A DNA stretch of 14,584 bases from an uncultured Bacilli bacterium. Its GTDB lineage: Bacteria; Bacillota_I; Bacilli_A; RF39; UBA660. The stretch is from assembly GCA_948629335.1 (NCBI GenBank), contig CAPHZB010000036.1:1-14584 (forward strand), given 5' to 3'. The notes beneath the pieces are model-generated. The model was not told the origin of the DNA, searched no databases, and worked only from the letters and a program-made list of their open reading frames with translations. This document shows positions 7,602 through 14,545 of this stretch, piece by piece. Position 1 is the first letter of the stretch; every line of letters begins with the position of its first letter. Position numbers and translations under genes: made by a program.

Positions 7602-7717
7602 AACAATTTTGTAGTGGAGGAGGTACTCCATTTTTTTGAACTTTTTTTATTTTATACAAAAATTTTAATTCTGTTAAAGGTTATCTGTTTCCTTATGTTA
7701 GCCACTACAATCTTGTT
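7602..7717. repeat. Imperfect inverted repeat enclosing the recG terminator
   Basis: The left arm aacaattttgtagtgg (7602-7617) and right arm ccactacaatcttgtt (7702-7717) are complementary at 14 of 16 positions, separated by 84 bases. They could be degraded ends of a small mobile element or one large hairpin competing with the terminator. No clear target duplication is seen. Confidence 0.5.
7615..7637 (+). terminator. recG terminator
   Basis: TGGAG (7615-7619), loop gaggta, CTCCA (7626-7630), then seven T (7631-7637). The stem can be extended outward by a few A-T/G-T pairs. It lies 26 bases after the recG stop. Confidence 0.75.
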
Positions 7718-7807
7718 GAATATCTGTAAGTATATGCTTTCAAATTCTTATTTTTATTCATTTTACAAGGATAAATGAATGTTTTAAAATGTAGATGTGA
7801 GGAAAAA

Positions 7808-7951
7808 TACAGTGGCTCTTATTCAGGTAACATGAATGAAAGATTAGTTAAAACTCGTTTTCTAAACCCACAAACATTTGAACAAAGCTTGTTAATTTTT
7901 GTTTATTTCTATTATACTCTTTGTTATGTTACCTGAATAAGAGCCACTGTA
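7808..7951. mobile_element. 140-bp miniature inverted-repeat element, IS630/Tc1-mariner type
   Basis: Two 24-base terminal inverted repeats are perfectly complementary: the left (7810-7833) begins CAGTGGCTCTTATTCAGG and the right (7926-7949) ends in its complement. Each is flanked by TA (7808-7809 and 7950-7951), the target duplication expected of IS630/Tc1-mariner elements, whose ends also often begin CAGT. The 92-base interior has no coding capacity, so the element would need a transposase supplied elsewhere. The perfect match of the arms suggests a recent insertion. It sits 20 bases upstream of the decayed nuclease gene. The family assignment rests on TA plus CAGT only. Confidence 0.7.
7889..7918 (+). 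promoter_or_regulatory. Outward-facing promoter inside the miniature element
   Basis: TTGTTA (7889-7894), an 18-base spacer and TATACT (7913-7918) face right, toward the nuclease pseudogene. Transcription would begin near 7925, at the inner edge of the right inverted repeat. Confidence 0.5.
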
Positions 7952-7971
7952 GTATTAGGAAGGAGATAAAA

Positions 7972-8352
7972 ATGAGTACAACAAGAGAAGAAGAATTAGA
8001 AAAAGGAAAAATCATTCCAATCATTTTTGATTAAGTATTTTGTAATATCTTTAATAATCCAGATAATATCATTATCTTAGAAAACGTTTTAGCCTGTTAT
8101 TTAGAAGTCCCTTTAAGTAAGATAAGGGGACATGTTGAAATATTAAGTAGAGATCTTATTATAGAACATTAAAAAGAAGCAAATAAACAAATTGATTTAT
8201 TAGTGGATATTGATGGAGAAAAAATCAATATCGAGCTACAAAATGAAATATCGAGTGGAATTATTAATCGAAATGTGGTCTTTGCCTGTAAGGTGCATGC
8301 AGGAGAGTTAAAACTAAGAAAAAAAGATAACTATAGTAAAATTGTTCAATAA
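7972..8352 (+). pseudogene. Decayed Rpn-family PD-(D/E)XK nuclease/putative transposase
   Basis: Translation from the ATG at 7972 (AGGAAGGAG upstream) gives a protein resembling the N-terminal two thirds of Rpn (recombination-promoting nuclease, PDDEXK_2) proteins: KGKIIPIIFD-VFCNIFNNPDN, ILENVLACYLEVPLSKI, then the core QIDLLVDIDGEKINIELQNE. There Asp before LLV, and E-x-Q after the strand, fit the nuclease active site. INRNVVFACKVHAGELK follows. In-frame TAA codons occur at 8032 (in FD-VF, where the family usually has Tyr), at 8170 and at 8350, where the frame ends well short of normal family length (about 250-300 residues). No product of useful size is expected. The miniature element 20 bases upstream and the missing C-terminus mark this as a degenerating mobile region. 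Confidence 0.8.
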
Positions 8353-8423
8353 GTGAGGAAATAGAGCCAGTTTTTCTTGTTTTATCCTTTTATTTATATT
8401 AATATAGACATGTGGTGATTTTA

Positions 8424-11400
8424 ATGGATGAAAATTTAGAATTAGAAGAAATAGATAAGTTAAGTGAAACAGAGATATTAGAAGATTTTACTTATTCAAA
8501 GGAAGTTCTAGATAGTGTAAAAGCTTATTTAGTTGAAATCAGTTGTTATAAAGTATATGATAGAGAAGAAATTCTTTCTTTAATTAAGCGTTATAAGGAA
8601 GGAGAAGTTGAATTAAGGGATACTATTATTCAATCAAATCTAAAACTAGTTGTTTATTTTGTGAAAAAGCTTCGTAAATTTAAAAATAAAGAGGATTTTT
8701 TAGACTGTATTCAAGAGGGAAATCTTGGACTTTTAGAAGCACTTGAAAATTTTGACATTAGTTTTGGATGTGCTTTTTCTACATATGCTTATTATAAAAT
8801 TAGAAAATGTATTAATGAAAATAAAAGAGATAAGGGAAATACAATTCGTCTTCCTGCAGGCTTACAGGAAAAACTTGCAAAGTATAGAAATTTTAAAGAA
8901 CAATATGTCCAAAAGTATCATTGCCTTCCAACAGAAGAGGAATGTAAGAAGGCTCTATCAATAGAAGAGGAAACATTAAAGTCTATTCTTTTAGCAGAAA
9001 GTATAGATGGAAATATAGCTTCATTGAATCAATATGTAAATCCAGATGATGCTGATGAATTAGGGGATTTTGTTCCAAGTTATGAATTGGGGTATACGAA
9101 TATTGAAAATTATTTAAATGATAAAATTTTACTTGTAAATTTAAAAAATAGATTAAATCCAATCGAGTATTATGTTCTTTATTTTCGTTATCTAAATATT
9201 CCTAAATTGTCATTAGAGGCAATAGGACAAGATTTTTTTCTTTCAAGAGAGAGAATTCGACAAATTGAAATTAGAGCTTTAGAAAAAGTAGAGATTGAAA
9301 TACGACATATTCGAAAGAAACCAAATCTAAATTACGATGTCTCTGAAAAAGATCTTATTCCACTTCCTTTTAAAGACAGGGTCATTTTATTTTATCTAAA
9401 AAGAAATTTATCTTCTTTTGATTATCATTTATTGTATCATTTTATTTATTTGAGAAAAAAAGTAGAAGAGTACTTTTCTAAAGAGGATTTAAGAGAAATA
9501 ACAAAAAAGATAAGGAATCTAAAGTCTTATGAAAGGTTATTTACTCATGAAGGGGCATATAAGAAAATTTATGCTAAAATAAAGGATATCTCTCGTGATG
9601 AAGTTTTTAATGAAAAAGTAGATACAGCTTTACTTAGTTATAAAGATATTTCAGATTTTATGGATGTTTTAACGCTTGATGAAGTAAAAGTGGTATTGCA
9701 GGGAACTTATGAAAATCTTGAAGCTTCAATGAGAAAAACATTGGATACGTATTATAAACTAGGTAGGAAGGAAACTTCTTTATTTGATATAGAAAGCGCT
9801 ATTGGAAGAGTGAATTTAAAAATATGTAACTATAATCAAAATGAACTTTTAAAAAAAGACATTCTTTATGAAACGCTACTAAAAAATAAAGATAAATTTA
9901 GTGAAGAAGACTTTATCGCACTTTTAAAATATTTTAAAGAAGGAAAAAATAGTGGGGAAAATAGAATTCATGATTTGAGTTTTTATTTGCATCGTTTGGA
10001 ATGTATCTATTATAGAATAGATGAATATTTTAATTATATAATACCAAAAGAAGATCTATTAGAAATTATTCATGAAGAAAAAAATCGTTTTAATCAAAAA
10101 GAAATTCTCTTATTAGAAGAAAGATATAAAAATGGGGTATCCATTCAAGAACTGGCCTTACGATATGAACAAAATTATATTTTGATGCATGATGTATTAA
10201 AAACTCTTTATGAACGAGTCGTTTTAATCTATATAAATAAAAAGAGTAGTAAACTATCTATTTCTGATAAAGATCGATATAAAAAATATCTTTTTGATAA
10301 ACGGTATTCGATGACAAAAGAGGCAAGAGAAGTTACGAGGCTATTTCTATATGATAAATTAAATTATAATGTAATTAAAGATAAATTAGGAATTGATAGT
10401 GTGACAAGAGTTTCTAATATTGTAACGGATACAATTCGTAAAATGGATATGTGGGAATACGGAATTGATACAGAATATATTTTTAATGAAGAAGATATTC
10501 AAAAAGTATGTGATCAGTATAATTATTCTTTACAGGATAGAGAAATTGTAAAAAATCGCTTTTTAGAAAACAAAAATATGGATGAAAATGTTTCAGATGT
10601 GCAGGTTTCTAAAGGGCGTGTAAAACAGGTAATTATGCAATTCATTGTTCACTATAATACTTATTTTTCACCTAAGGATGTAACCAAAGAAGATTATAGA
10701 AAAGAAATTCTCATGGATTTAGTTGATAGCGTTTTAACGGAGGAAGAAAAGTGTGCTCTTGCATTAGAATTAGGAATTTCTTCTAGTTATAATGAACAAG
10801 GAAAAATATATACTGTAAAAGAAATTGGTAACATCATGAATAAAAAAGAGAAAAGAATTAAACAAATATTAGATTTCAGTAAATATAAATTGAAATGTCG
10901 AGAGGGAGGCTTATTAAGACCCGTTTATGGAAAATATACAAAAGGGGAGGTAAAAGAATTTATACAAAATCCAAGTATTCCTTTAAGTGATGAGGAAAGA
11001 GAAATTTTAAGGTATCTGAAAGGAATTGGGTGTGAAGCTGAATCTGATGAAAAACTATCTGTTCATTTTCATAAAACAAAATCGAGTATCAATCGTAGAA
11101 TTAGAAGAGCCTTTTTAACAATTGCTAAATACAATGCATCTGAAAAAGAAGCAACTATGATTTATGAGAAAGATGTAGAACCTTATATCCGCTTCTTTCC
11201 TATGTATGAGCAAAATATACTAAGAGATATTTATCAATTTGGGTATTCTAGAAAACAATTAACTGAAAAATATAACCTTTCTTTAAGTCAAGTATATGAA
11301 CTTGTTCAAAAAATAGAAAAAAGACTTCTTTATATTATAAGATGCCCTTTAGCGCAAACATTTGATTTTGATTATGCAAGGAATGTCCTATACAAAGAAG

Positions 11401-12719
11401 ATTTACCCTATCATGGGGATATAGAAAGCATTATAAAAATCTATACTATGTTTTTTGGAGATAATGGAAAAGCACCAAAGACAAAATCTGAGGTTGTTCA
11501 ATTATTTCAGTTAAGTGAAACAAAAGTCACAAGGGGTATCAAATATTTAATGCTTGCTGTTTTAAAATATAAAGATGGGATTCGAAAAAGTAACTATTTA
11601 ATTTATGAAGAGGTAGAACAATATTATTTACAAAATAAAGAGAGTTATAGTGAAACAAAAAAAGCTAAATTTATAGAATTACTAAGTCGAATGAAACAGG
11701 AAAAAAAGGCTTTTTTTCAAGAAATGCCGGAATACAATAATTTTGTAACATATGAAATTTTAAAAAGCAGACAAAAAATGCCGATTTCTATTGAACAAAC
11801 GAAAGAATCTGCCTTACAAATGATTCAAAATAAAGAATACCCTCTAACAGATGTTGATAAAGAAAATTTGCTTTCCTATTATAAAATTTTACCCAGAGAA
11901 CTTATACCTATAGAAGATAAAATGCGATTATATACTTATCTAGATAAGTATATTGATTCTTATAAGAATCAATTGGATAAAGAAATGGTAAAGGCGAATA
12001 GTCAGGTGCAAAAGGATATTAGAAAGATGATATATGCTAAAGAAAAATTGGACAAGGACTTGCATGATTATCGCTCTATTATGTATCAAGTTCCTATGGG
12101 TACAGAAAGTGATCATGTTTTACTTAGAAGTAATCTTATAGAACTTCTATTTATGTATATTCGTCTTAAATACAAGGATATTCAAGTAGTAAATGATTCT
12201 ATTTTAATGAAAATGGTTTATTTGTTAGAAAAATCGATTATTTTAAGTAAAGATAGAAATGCATATTTAGAAACATTTAGAGGAAAATTAGCGATGGATA
12301 TTATTAAAAACAATCCCAATTTAGAGGAAGAAGTTCGTTATTTTTGGACACACTTAATTCAAAATGAAAGTTATTTAACTGATTTTAGAAGAAATTATTC
12401 TACGAAAGAATTGATAAGAAACACAATTTCATTTTATTCGACAGATTATGAAAGAATAAGAGCAAATATAAAAAATACAAACGTTTGTTTTAAAAAAGAA
12501 GTACCAAATTCTTTCTTTTCCGTTATTGATTTGGGATATGAAATAAATACACTTACTATGGATGCAATAGCACAATATATGGAACATGTTTTACCTAATG
12601 GTATAATTCGGGGATATGTAAAAGGGGAGGAGTCTATGGAATTATTTGATAACTATTTAGTAAAAACGTTAACATTAAAGAAGAGTAATGATAGATTAGT
12701 TACAATTCAAAGAAAATAA
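8424..12719 (+). CDS. Giant sigma-70-like factor with a long multi-HTH C-terminal extension
   Basis: The first 300 of 1431 residues form a complete sigma-70 factor: region 1.2 (33-60, VKAYLVEISCYKVYDREEI), region 2 (64-136, with DFLDCIQEGNLGLLEALENFD and FSTYAYYKIRKCI), region 3 (140-180, TIRLPAGLQEK) and region 4 (244-296, with LSRERIRQIEIRALEKV). Normal sigma factors end here. This one adds about 1130 residues with no membrane segment. At least seven stretches (from about 556, 629, 701, 770, 853, 922 and 1000) look like degenerate region-4 helix-turn-helix units; 1070-1431 is helical and unrecognised. Region 4.2 keeps the -35-contact pattern RERIRQIE, while region 2.3/2.4 has Tyr-Lys for the usual Trp-Trp and Lys128/Asn131 for the -10-reading Gln/Thr. 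An in-frame GTG at 8412 is possible, but ATG 8424 has GGTGAT placed as elsewhere in the window. Target genes are unknown. Confidence 0.9.
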   Translation: MDENLELEEIDKLSETEILEDFTYSKEVLDSVKAYLVEISCYKVYDREEILSLIKRYKEGEVELRDTIIQSNLKLVVYFVKKLRKFKNKEDFLDCIQEGNLGLLEALENFDISFGCAFSTYAYYKIRKCINENKRDKGNTIRLPAGLQEKLAKYRNFKEQYVQKYHCLPTEEECKKALSIEEETLKSILLAESIDGNIASLNQYVNPDDADELGDFVPSYELGYTNIENYLNDKILLVNLKNRLNPIEYYVLYFRYLNIPKLSLEAIGQDFFLSRERIRQIEIRALEKVEIEIRHIRKKPNLNYDVSEKDLIPLPFKDRVILFYLKRNLSSFDYHLLYHFIYLRKKVEEYFSKEDLREITKKIRNLKSYERLFTHEGAYKKIYAKIKDISRDEVFNEKVDTALLSYKDISDFMDVLTLDEVKVVLQGTYENLEASMRKTLDTYYKLGRKETSLFDIESAIGRVNLKICNYNQNELLKKDILYETLLKNKDKFSEEDFIALLKYFKEGKNSGENRIHDLSFYLHRLECIYYRIDEYFNYIIPKEDLLEIIHEEKNRFNQKEILLLEERYKNGVSIQELALRYEQNYILMHDVLKTLYERVVLIYINKKSSKLSISDKDRYKKYLFDKRYSMTKEAREVTRLFLYDKLNYNVIKDKLGIDSVTRVSNIVTDTIRKMDMWEYGIDTEYIFNEEDIQKVCDQYNYSLQDREIVKNRFLENKNMDENVSDVQVSKGRVKQVIMQFIVHYNTYFSPKDVTKEDYRKEILMDLVDSVLTEEEKCALALELGISSSYNEQGKIYTVKEIGNIMNKKEKRIKQILDFSKYKLKCREGGLLRPVYGKYTKGEVKEFIQNPSIPLSDEEREILRYLKGIGCEAESDEKLSVHFHKTKSSINRRIRRAFLTIAKYNASEKEATMIYEKDVEPYIRFFPMYEQNILRDIYQFGYSRKQLTEKYNLSLSQVYELVQKIEKRLLYIIRCPLAQTFDFDYARNVLYKEDLPYHGDIESIIKIYTMFFGDNGKAPKTKSEVVQLFQLSETKVTRGIKYLMLAVLKYKDGIRKSNYLIYEEVEQYYLQNKESYSETKKAKFIELLSRMKQEKKAFFQEMPEYNNFVTYEILKSRQKMPISIEQTKESALQMIQNKEYPLTDVDKENLLSYYKILPRELIPIEDKMRLYTYLDKYIDSYKNQLDKEMVKANSQVQKDIRKMIYAKEKLDKDLHDYRSIMYQVPMGTESDHVLLRSNLIELLFMYIRLKYKDIQVVNDSILMKMVYLLEKSIILSKDRNAYLETFRGKLAMDIIKNNPNLEEEVRYFWTHLIQNESYLTDFRRNYSTKELIRNTISFYSTDYERIRANIKNTNVCFKKEVPNSFFSVIDLGYEINTLTMDAIAQYMEHVLPNGIIRGYVKGEESMELFDNYLVKTLTLKKSNDRLVTIQRK
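10089..11570 (+). repeat. Seven degenerate sigma-region-4-like HTH units (protein-level repeat)
   Basis: Within the giant sigma-like protein, units begin near residues 556, 629, 701, 770, 853, 922 and 1000, steps of 69-83. Each has an L-[ST]-x-E-x-[EK]-type helix (LSDEEREILRYL, LTEEEKCALAL, YSLQDREIVKNRF), a short gap, then a helix-turn-helix ending in basic helices (SINRRIRRAFLTI, RVKQVIMQF, QVYELVQKIEKRLL). They resemble the true region 4 at 244-296. DNA identity between units is not evident, so they are old duplications or convergent. Two weaker candidates lie near residues 416 and 492. Confidence 0.6.
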
Positions 12720-12737
12720 TTGTTTTTAATAAAATGG

Positions 12738-12844
12738 TTATCTTCCAAAAACTAATTTCTTAGATTTTTGGTAATTCTTACTCCTTATAAAATAAGAGTT
12801 TTCAAAAGCGAAAATGTTAAATTTTATATTTTCTGGGGAGATAA
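12738..12844 (+). repeat. Dispersed structured repeat, copy B
   Basis: Matches copy A (911-1016) at about four in five positions, same orientation. The outer stem pairs ttatcttcc with ggggagataa. The first inner hairpin pairs ccaaaaa..ctaa with ttag-a-tttttgg. The second pairs ataaaat with attttat and gttttc with gaaaat. It begins 18 bases after the giant sigma-like gene ends, with no plus-strand gene directly behind it, so it is not a leader riboswitch here. Confidence 0.6.
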
Positions 12845-12921
12845 ACATGGAATAATATATGAAATAATTTCTTCAAGCTTCTATTCTTATAGATGGAAGA
12901 CAATGAGTTTTATTCTTAATG

Positions 12922-12960
12922 AAAATAAAAAGCACCCTAATATAGTGAATTAAGGTGCTT
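12922..12960 (-). terminator. Terminator of the minus-strand gene 13014-13454
   Basis: Read on the minus strand, aagcaccttaat pairs with attagggtgctt (12930-12960, 12 positions, one mismatch), followed by TTTTATTTTC. On the plus strand the hairpin has no T-run, so it belongs to the minus-strand gene. Confidence 0.8.
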
Positions 12961-13013
12961 GATTATGTGAAAACGAAAGTGCTTAAAAAAGACTATAAAA
13001 CTGTCGATTTCTT

Positions 13014-13454
13014 TTATAAAAAGGTCTTTAATTTTTCGACTGCATTTTCTTGCATAGAAACATATTCTTGAACAAGTTGGTGTACCTGTCCTTCTGTATC
13101 TTTATGATTTAGTAATTTTCTACCTTCAATAATTCCCATATTTGTTCCTTGAAGTAATATCTCAGCAATATGAGACGTACTACTATCCATAATTGTTTTC
13201 ATCTCAATACCATACCATGTTAAGGCTTTATTTACAGAATTTGTTTCATGTGGATTTTCCTCTTTATTATATTCTGAATAAAGTTGCTTTATTTTATCAG
13301 AAATTTCTTTGTATTTTTCATATTGTCTGCTTAATTCTTCCTTTAAACCATCATCACTTACTTTCTCTAGAATAAAGTGAATCGCATCCATTCCCATACA
13401 GGCACCTTTATTTAATTCATCTAATACATTGATTTCATTTTTTTCTTTATTCAT
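13014..13454 (-). CDS. Small helical, ferritin-like protein of unknown function
   Basis: The 146-residue protein reads as four long helices: VLDELNKGACMGMDAIHFILEKV, then a charged helix through KEELSRQYEKYKEISDKIKQLYSEY, then NSVNKALTWYGIEMKTIM, and finally a helix pair through EGQVHQLVQEYVSMQENAVEKLKTFL. This recalls the four-helix DUF2383/ferritin-like proteins of clostridia and relatives; that assignment is by pattern and uncertain. No di-iron ExxH pair is evident. The first in-frame ATG (13469) is rejected because ATGAGGAGG contains the ribosome binding site itself: AGGAGG at 13466-13461 lies six bases before the ATG at 13454. It is transcribed divergently from the DUF362 gene and ends in its own terminator. 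Confidence 0.75.
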   Translation of the reverse strand: MNKEKNEINVLDELNKGACMGMDAIHFILEKVSDDGLKEELSRQYEKYKEISDKIKQLYSEYNKEENPHETNSVNKALTWYGIEMKTIMDSSTSHIAEILLQGTNMGIIEGRKLLNHKDTEGQVHQLVQEYVSMQENAVEKLKTFL

Positions 13455-13460
13455 ATATTT

Positions 13461-13466
13461 CCTCCT
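13461..13466 (-). promoter_or_regulatory. Ribosome binding site that sets the start of the minus-strand gene
   Basis: Perfect AGGAGG on the minus strand, six bases upstream of the ATG at 13454. It overlaps the upstream in-frame ATG (13469), which excludes that as the start. Confidence 0.85.
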
Positions 13467-13493
13467 CATTTTATTTTGCCTTTGTATTTAAAA

Positions 13494-13499
13494 ATTATA
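13494..13499 (-). promoter_or_regulatory. Probable -10 box of the minus-strand gene
   Basis: TATAAT on the minus strand, 40 bases upstream of the start at 13454. No convincing -35 hexamer is seen at the usual distance. Confidence 0.4.
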
Positions 13500-13525
13500 C
13501 AAATAATATAAAAGTTAAATATAAA

Positions 13526-13555
13526 GTTACATCTAGAGTGAAAGGATGTTATAAT
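13526..13555 (+). promoter_or_regulatory. Promoter of the DUF362 gene
   Basis: TGTTATAAT (13547-13555) is a perfect extended -10. GTTACA (13526-13531) may serve as a weak -35 with an 18-base spacer. It is 32 bases before the ATG and diverges from the minus-strand gene's -10 box. Confidence 0.6.
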
Positions 13556-13587
13556 ATATGTAGGTTGTATAGAAAGGTAAGGATAGA

Positions 13588-14472
13588 ATGGAAAAAGCAA
13601 AAGTATATTTTACAAAGGAAATTACACCAGAATCTTTAATAAAAATATATGAGAGTCTAGGTGTTGATTTAAAAGGAAATGTCGCTGTTAAAATCTCAAC
13701 AGGAGAACCAGGAGGTCATAATTTTTTAAATCCAAATTTAATTAAAGATTTGATACAAAAGGTGGATGGAACAATTGTTGAATGTTCAACTGCTTATGGT
13801 GGAAATAGACAAGATCCAAAGAAACATTGGGAAGCAATTAAAAATCATGGTTTTTTTGATATAGCGCCTTGTGATATTATGGATGAATTTGAAGAAATCG
13901 AAATTCCTATTCCTAATGGCTTTCATTTAGATAAGGACATTGTCGGTGGTTCAATTGACAATTATGATTCTTTCATTATTTTATCGCATTTTAAGGGACA
14001 TGCGATGGGTGGCTTTGGGGGAGCTTTAAAAAATATGTCTATTGGAATAGCTTCAACAAGTGGAAAAGCTTATATTCATACAGCAGGAAAAACAAAGGAT
14101 GCTTCCGAATTATGGAATAATTTACCAGAACAAGATGATTTTTTGGAATCGATGGCAGATGCTTGTGCAGGCGTAATAGCCTATAAAGGAAAAGAAAACA
14201 TTATCTATATCAATGTTGCAAATAACTTATCCATCGACTGTGATTGTGACTCTAACCCACATGAACCAGAGATGAAAGATATTGGTGTATTTGCATCGAT
14301 AGATCCAGTTGCCCTTGACCAAGCTTGTTATGATGCTATTATTCATTCTGATGATCCTAAAAAGGAGTCTTTGATTCAAAGAATAGAAGAAAAACATGGT
14401 ATTCATACAGTGGAAGCTGCTTGTGAACTTGGGCTTGGAAGCAGAGAATACGAGATTATATCTATTGATTAA
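13588..14472 (+). CDS. DUF362 family protein, short form without ferredoxin insert
   Basis: The 294-residue protein belongs to the DUF362 (COG2768-like, 'uncharacterised Fe-S center') family. Visible hallmarks: VAVKISTGEPGGHNFLNP (32-49), VECSTAYGGNR (64-74), the conserved centre SHFKGHAMGGFGGALKNMSIG (133-153), SGKAYIHTAGK (158-168), and the C-terminal SIDCDCD...DIGVFASIDPVALDQACYDAI. Many relatives carry an inserted ferredoxin-like domain with CxxCxxCxxxCP motifs after the central block; here that insert is missing and no such motif occurs, so clusters of that kind are not expected. Cysteines remain at 66, 95, 193, 218, 220, 247 and 279. No biochemical role is established to my knowledge. 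It has its own extended -10 promoter and a strong terminator and is probably monocistronic and cytoplasmic. Confidence 0.9.
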   Translation: MEKAKVYFTKEITPESLIKIYESLGVDLKGNVAVKISTGEPGGHNFLNPNLIKDLIQKVDGTIVECSTAYGGNRQDPKKHWEAIKNHGFFDIAPCDIMDEFEEIEIPIPNGFHLDKDIVGGSIDNYDSFIILSHFKGHAMGGFGGALKNMSIGIASTSGKAYIHTAGKTKDASELWNNLPEQDDFLESMADACAGVIAYKGKENIIYINVANNLSIDCDCDSNPHEPEMKDIGVFASIDPVALDQACYDAIIHSDDPKKESLIQRIEEKHGIHTVEAACELGLGSREYEIISID

Positions 14473-14498
14473 AGCATTATTTAATAAATAAGAATGTC

Positions 14499-14531
14499 AA
14501 AATAAAGTGCCAAAATGCATTTTATTTTTTT
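14499..14531 (+). terminator. Terminator after the DUF362 gene
   Basis: The arms aaaataaagtgc (14499-14510) and gcattttatttt (14517-14528) pair over 12 positions with one G-U and loop caaaat, followed by more T. The A-rich left arm would also give a T-tract on the minus strand, so it may work in both directions. Confidence 0.75.
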
Positions 14532-14545
14532 GCCATAAAATATGC

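Larger units (their letters stand above)
7590..7971 (+). other. Gene-free region with terminator, nested inverted repeats and a miniature element
   Basis: No coding sequence is supported in these 382 bases. The region holds the recG terminator (7615-7637), an imperfect inverted repeat with arms at 7602-7617 and 7702-7717, a small hairpin attcattt/aaatgaat (7756-7780), and the IS630/Tc1-like miniature element (7808-7951). AGTGG and its complement CCACT recur in alternating orientation at 7613, 7702, 7811 and 7944, suggesting remains of more than one related insertion. Confidence 0.7.

Noticed and set aside
7808..7951. The perfect inverted repeat as a large terminator or attenuator hairpin
   Set aside because: A 92-base loop, no T-run after the right arm, and TA at both ends fit a transposon-like element better.
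8032..8352. TAA codons in the Rpn gene as recoded or suppressed stops
   Set aside because: All intact genes in the window end normally with TAA, TAG or TGA and have no internal TAA; plain decay is simpler.
8412..8423. GTG at 8412 as the start of the giant sigma gene
   Set aside because: This GTG overlaps the GGTGAT that serves as ribosome binding site for the ATG at 8424; the same arrangement occurs at 5087 and other starts.
12768..12953. A 61-codon plus-strand ORF after the giant sigma gene
   Set aside because: It starts at TTG with no ribosome binding site, lies across the structured repeat and the minus-strand terminator, and its composition is not protein-like.
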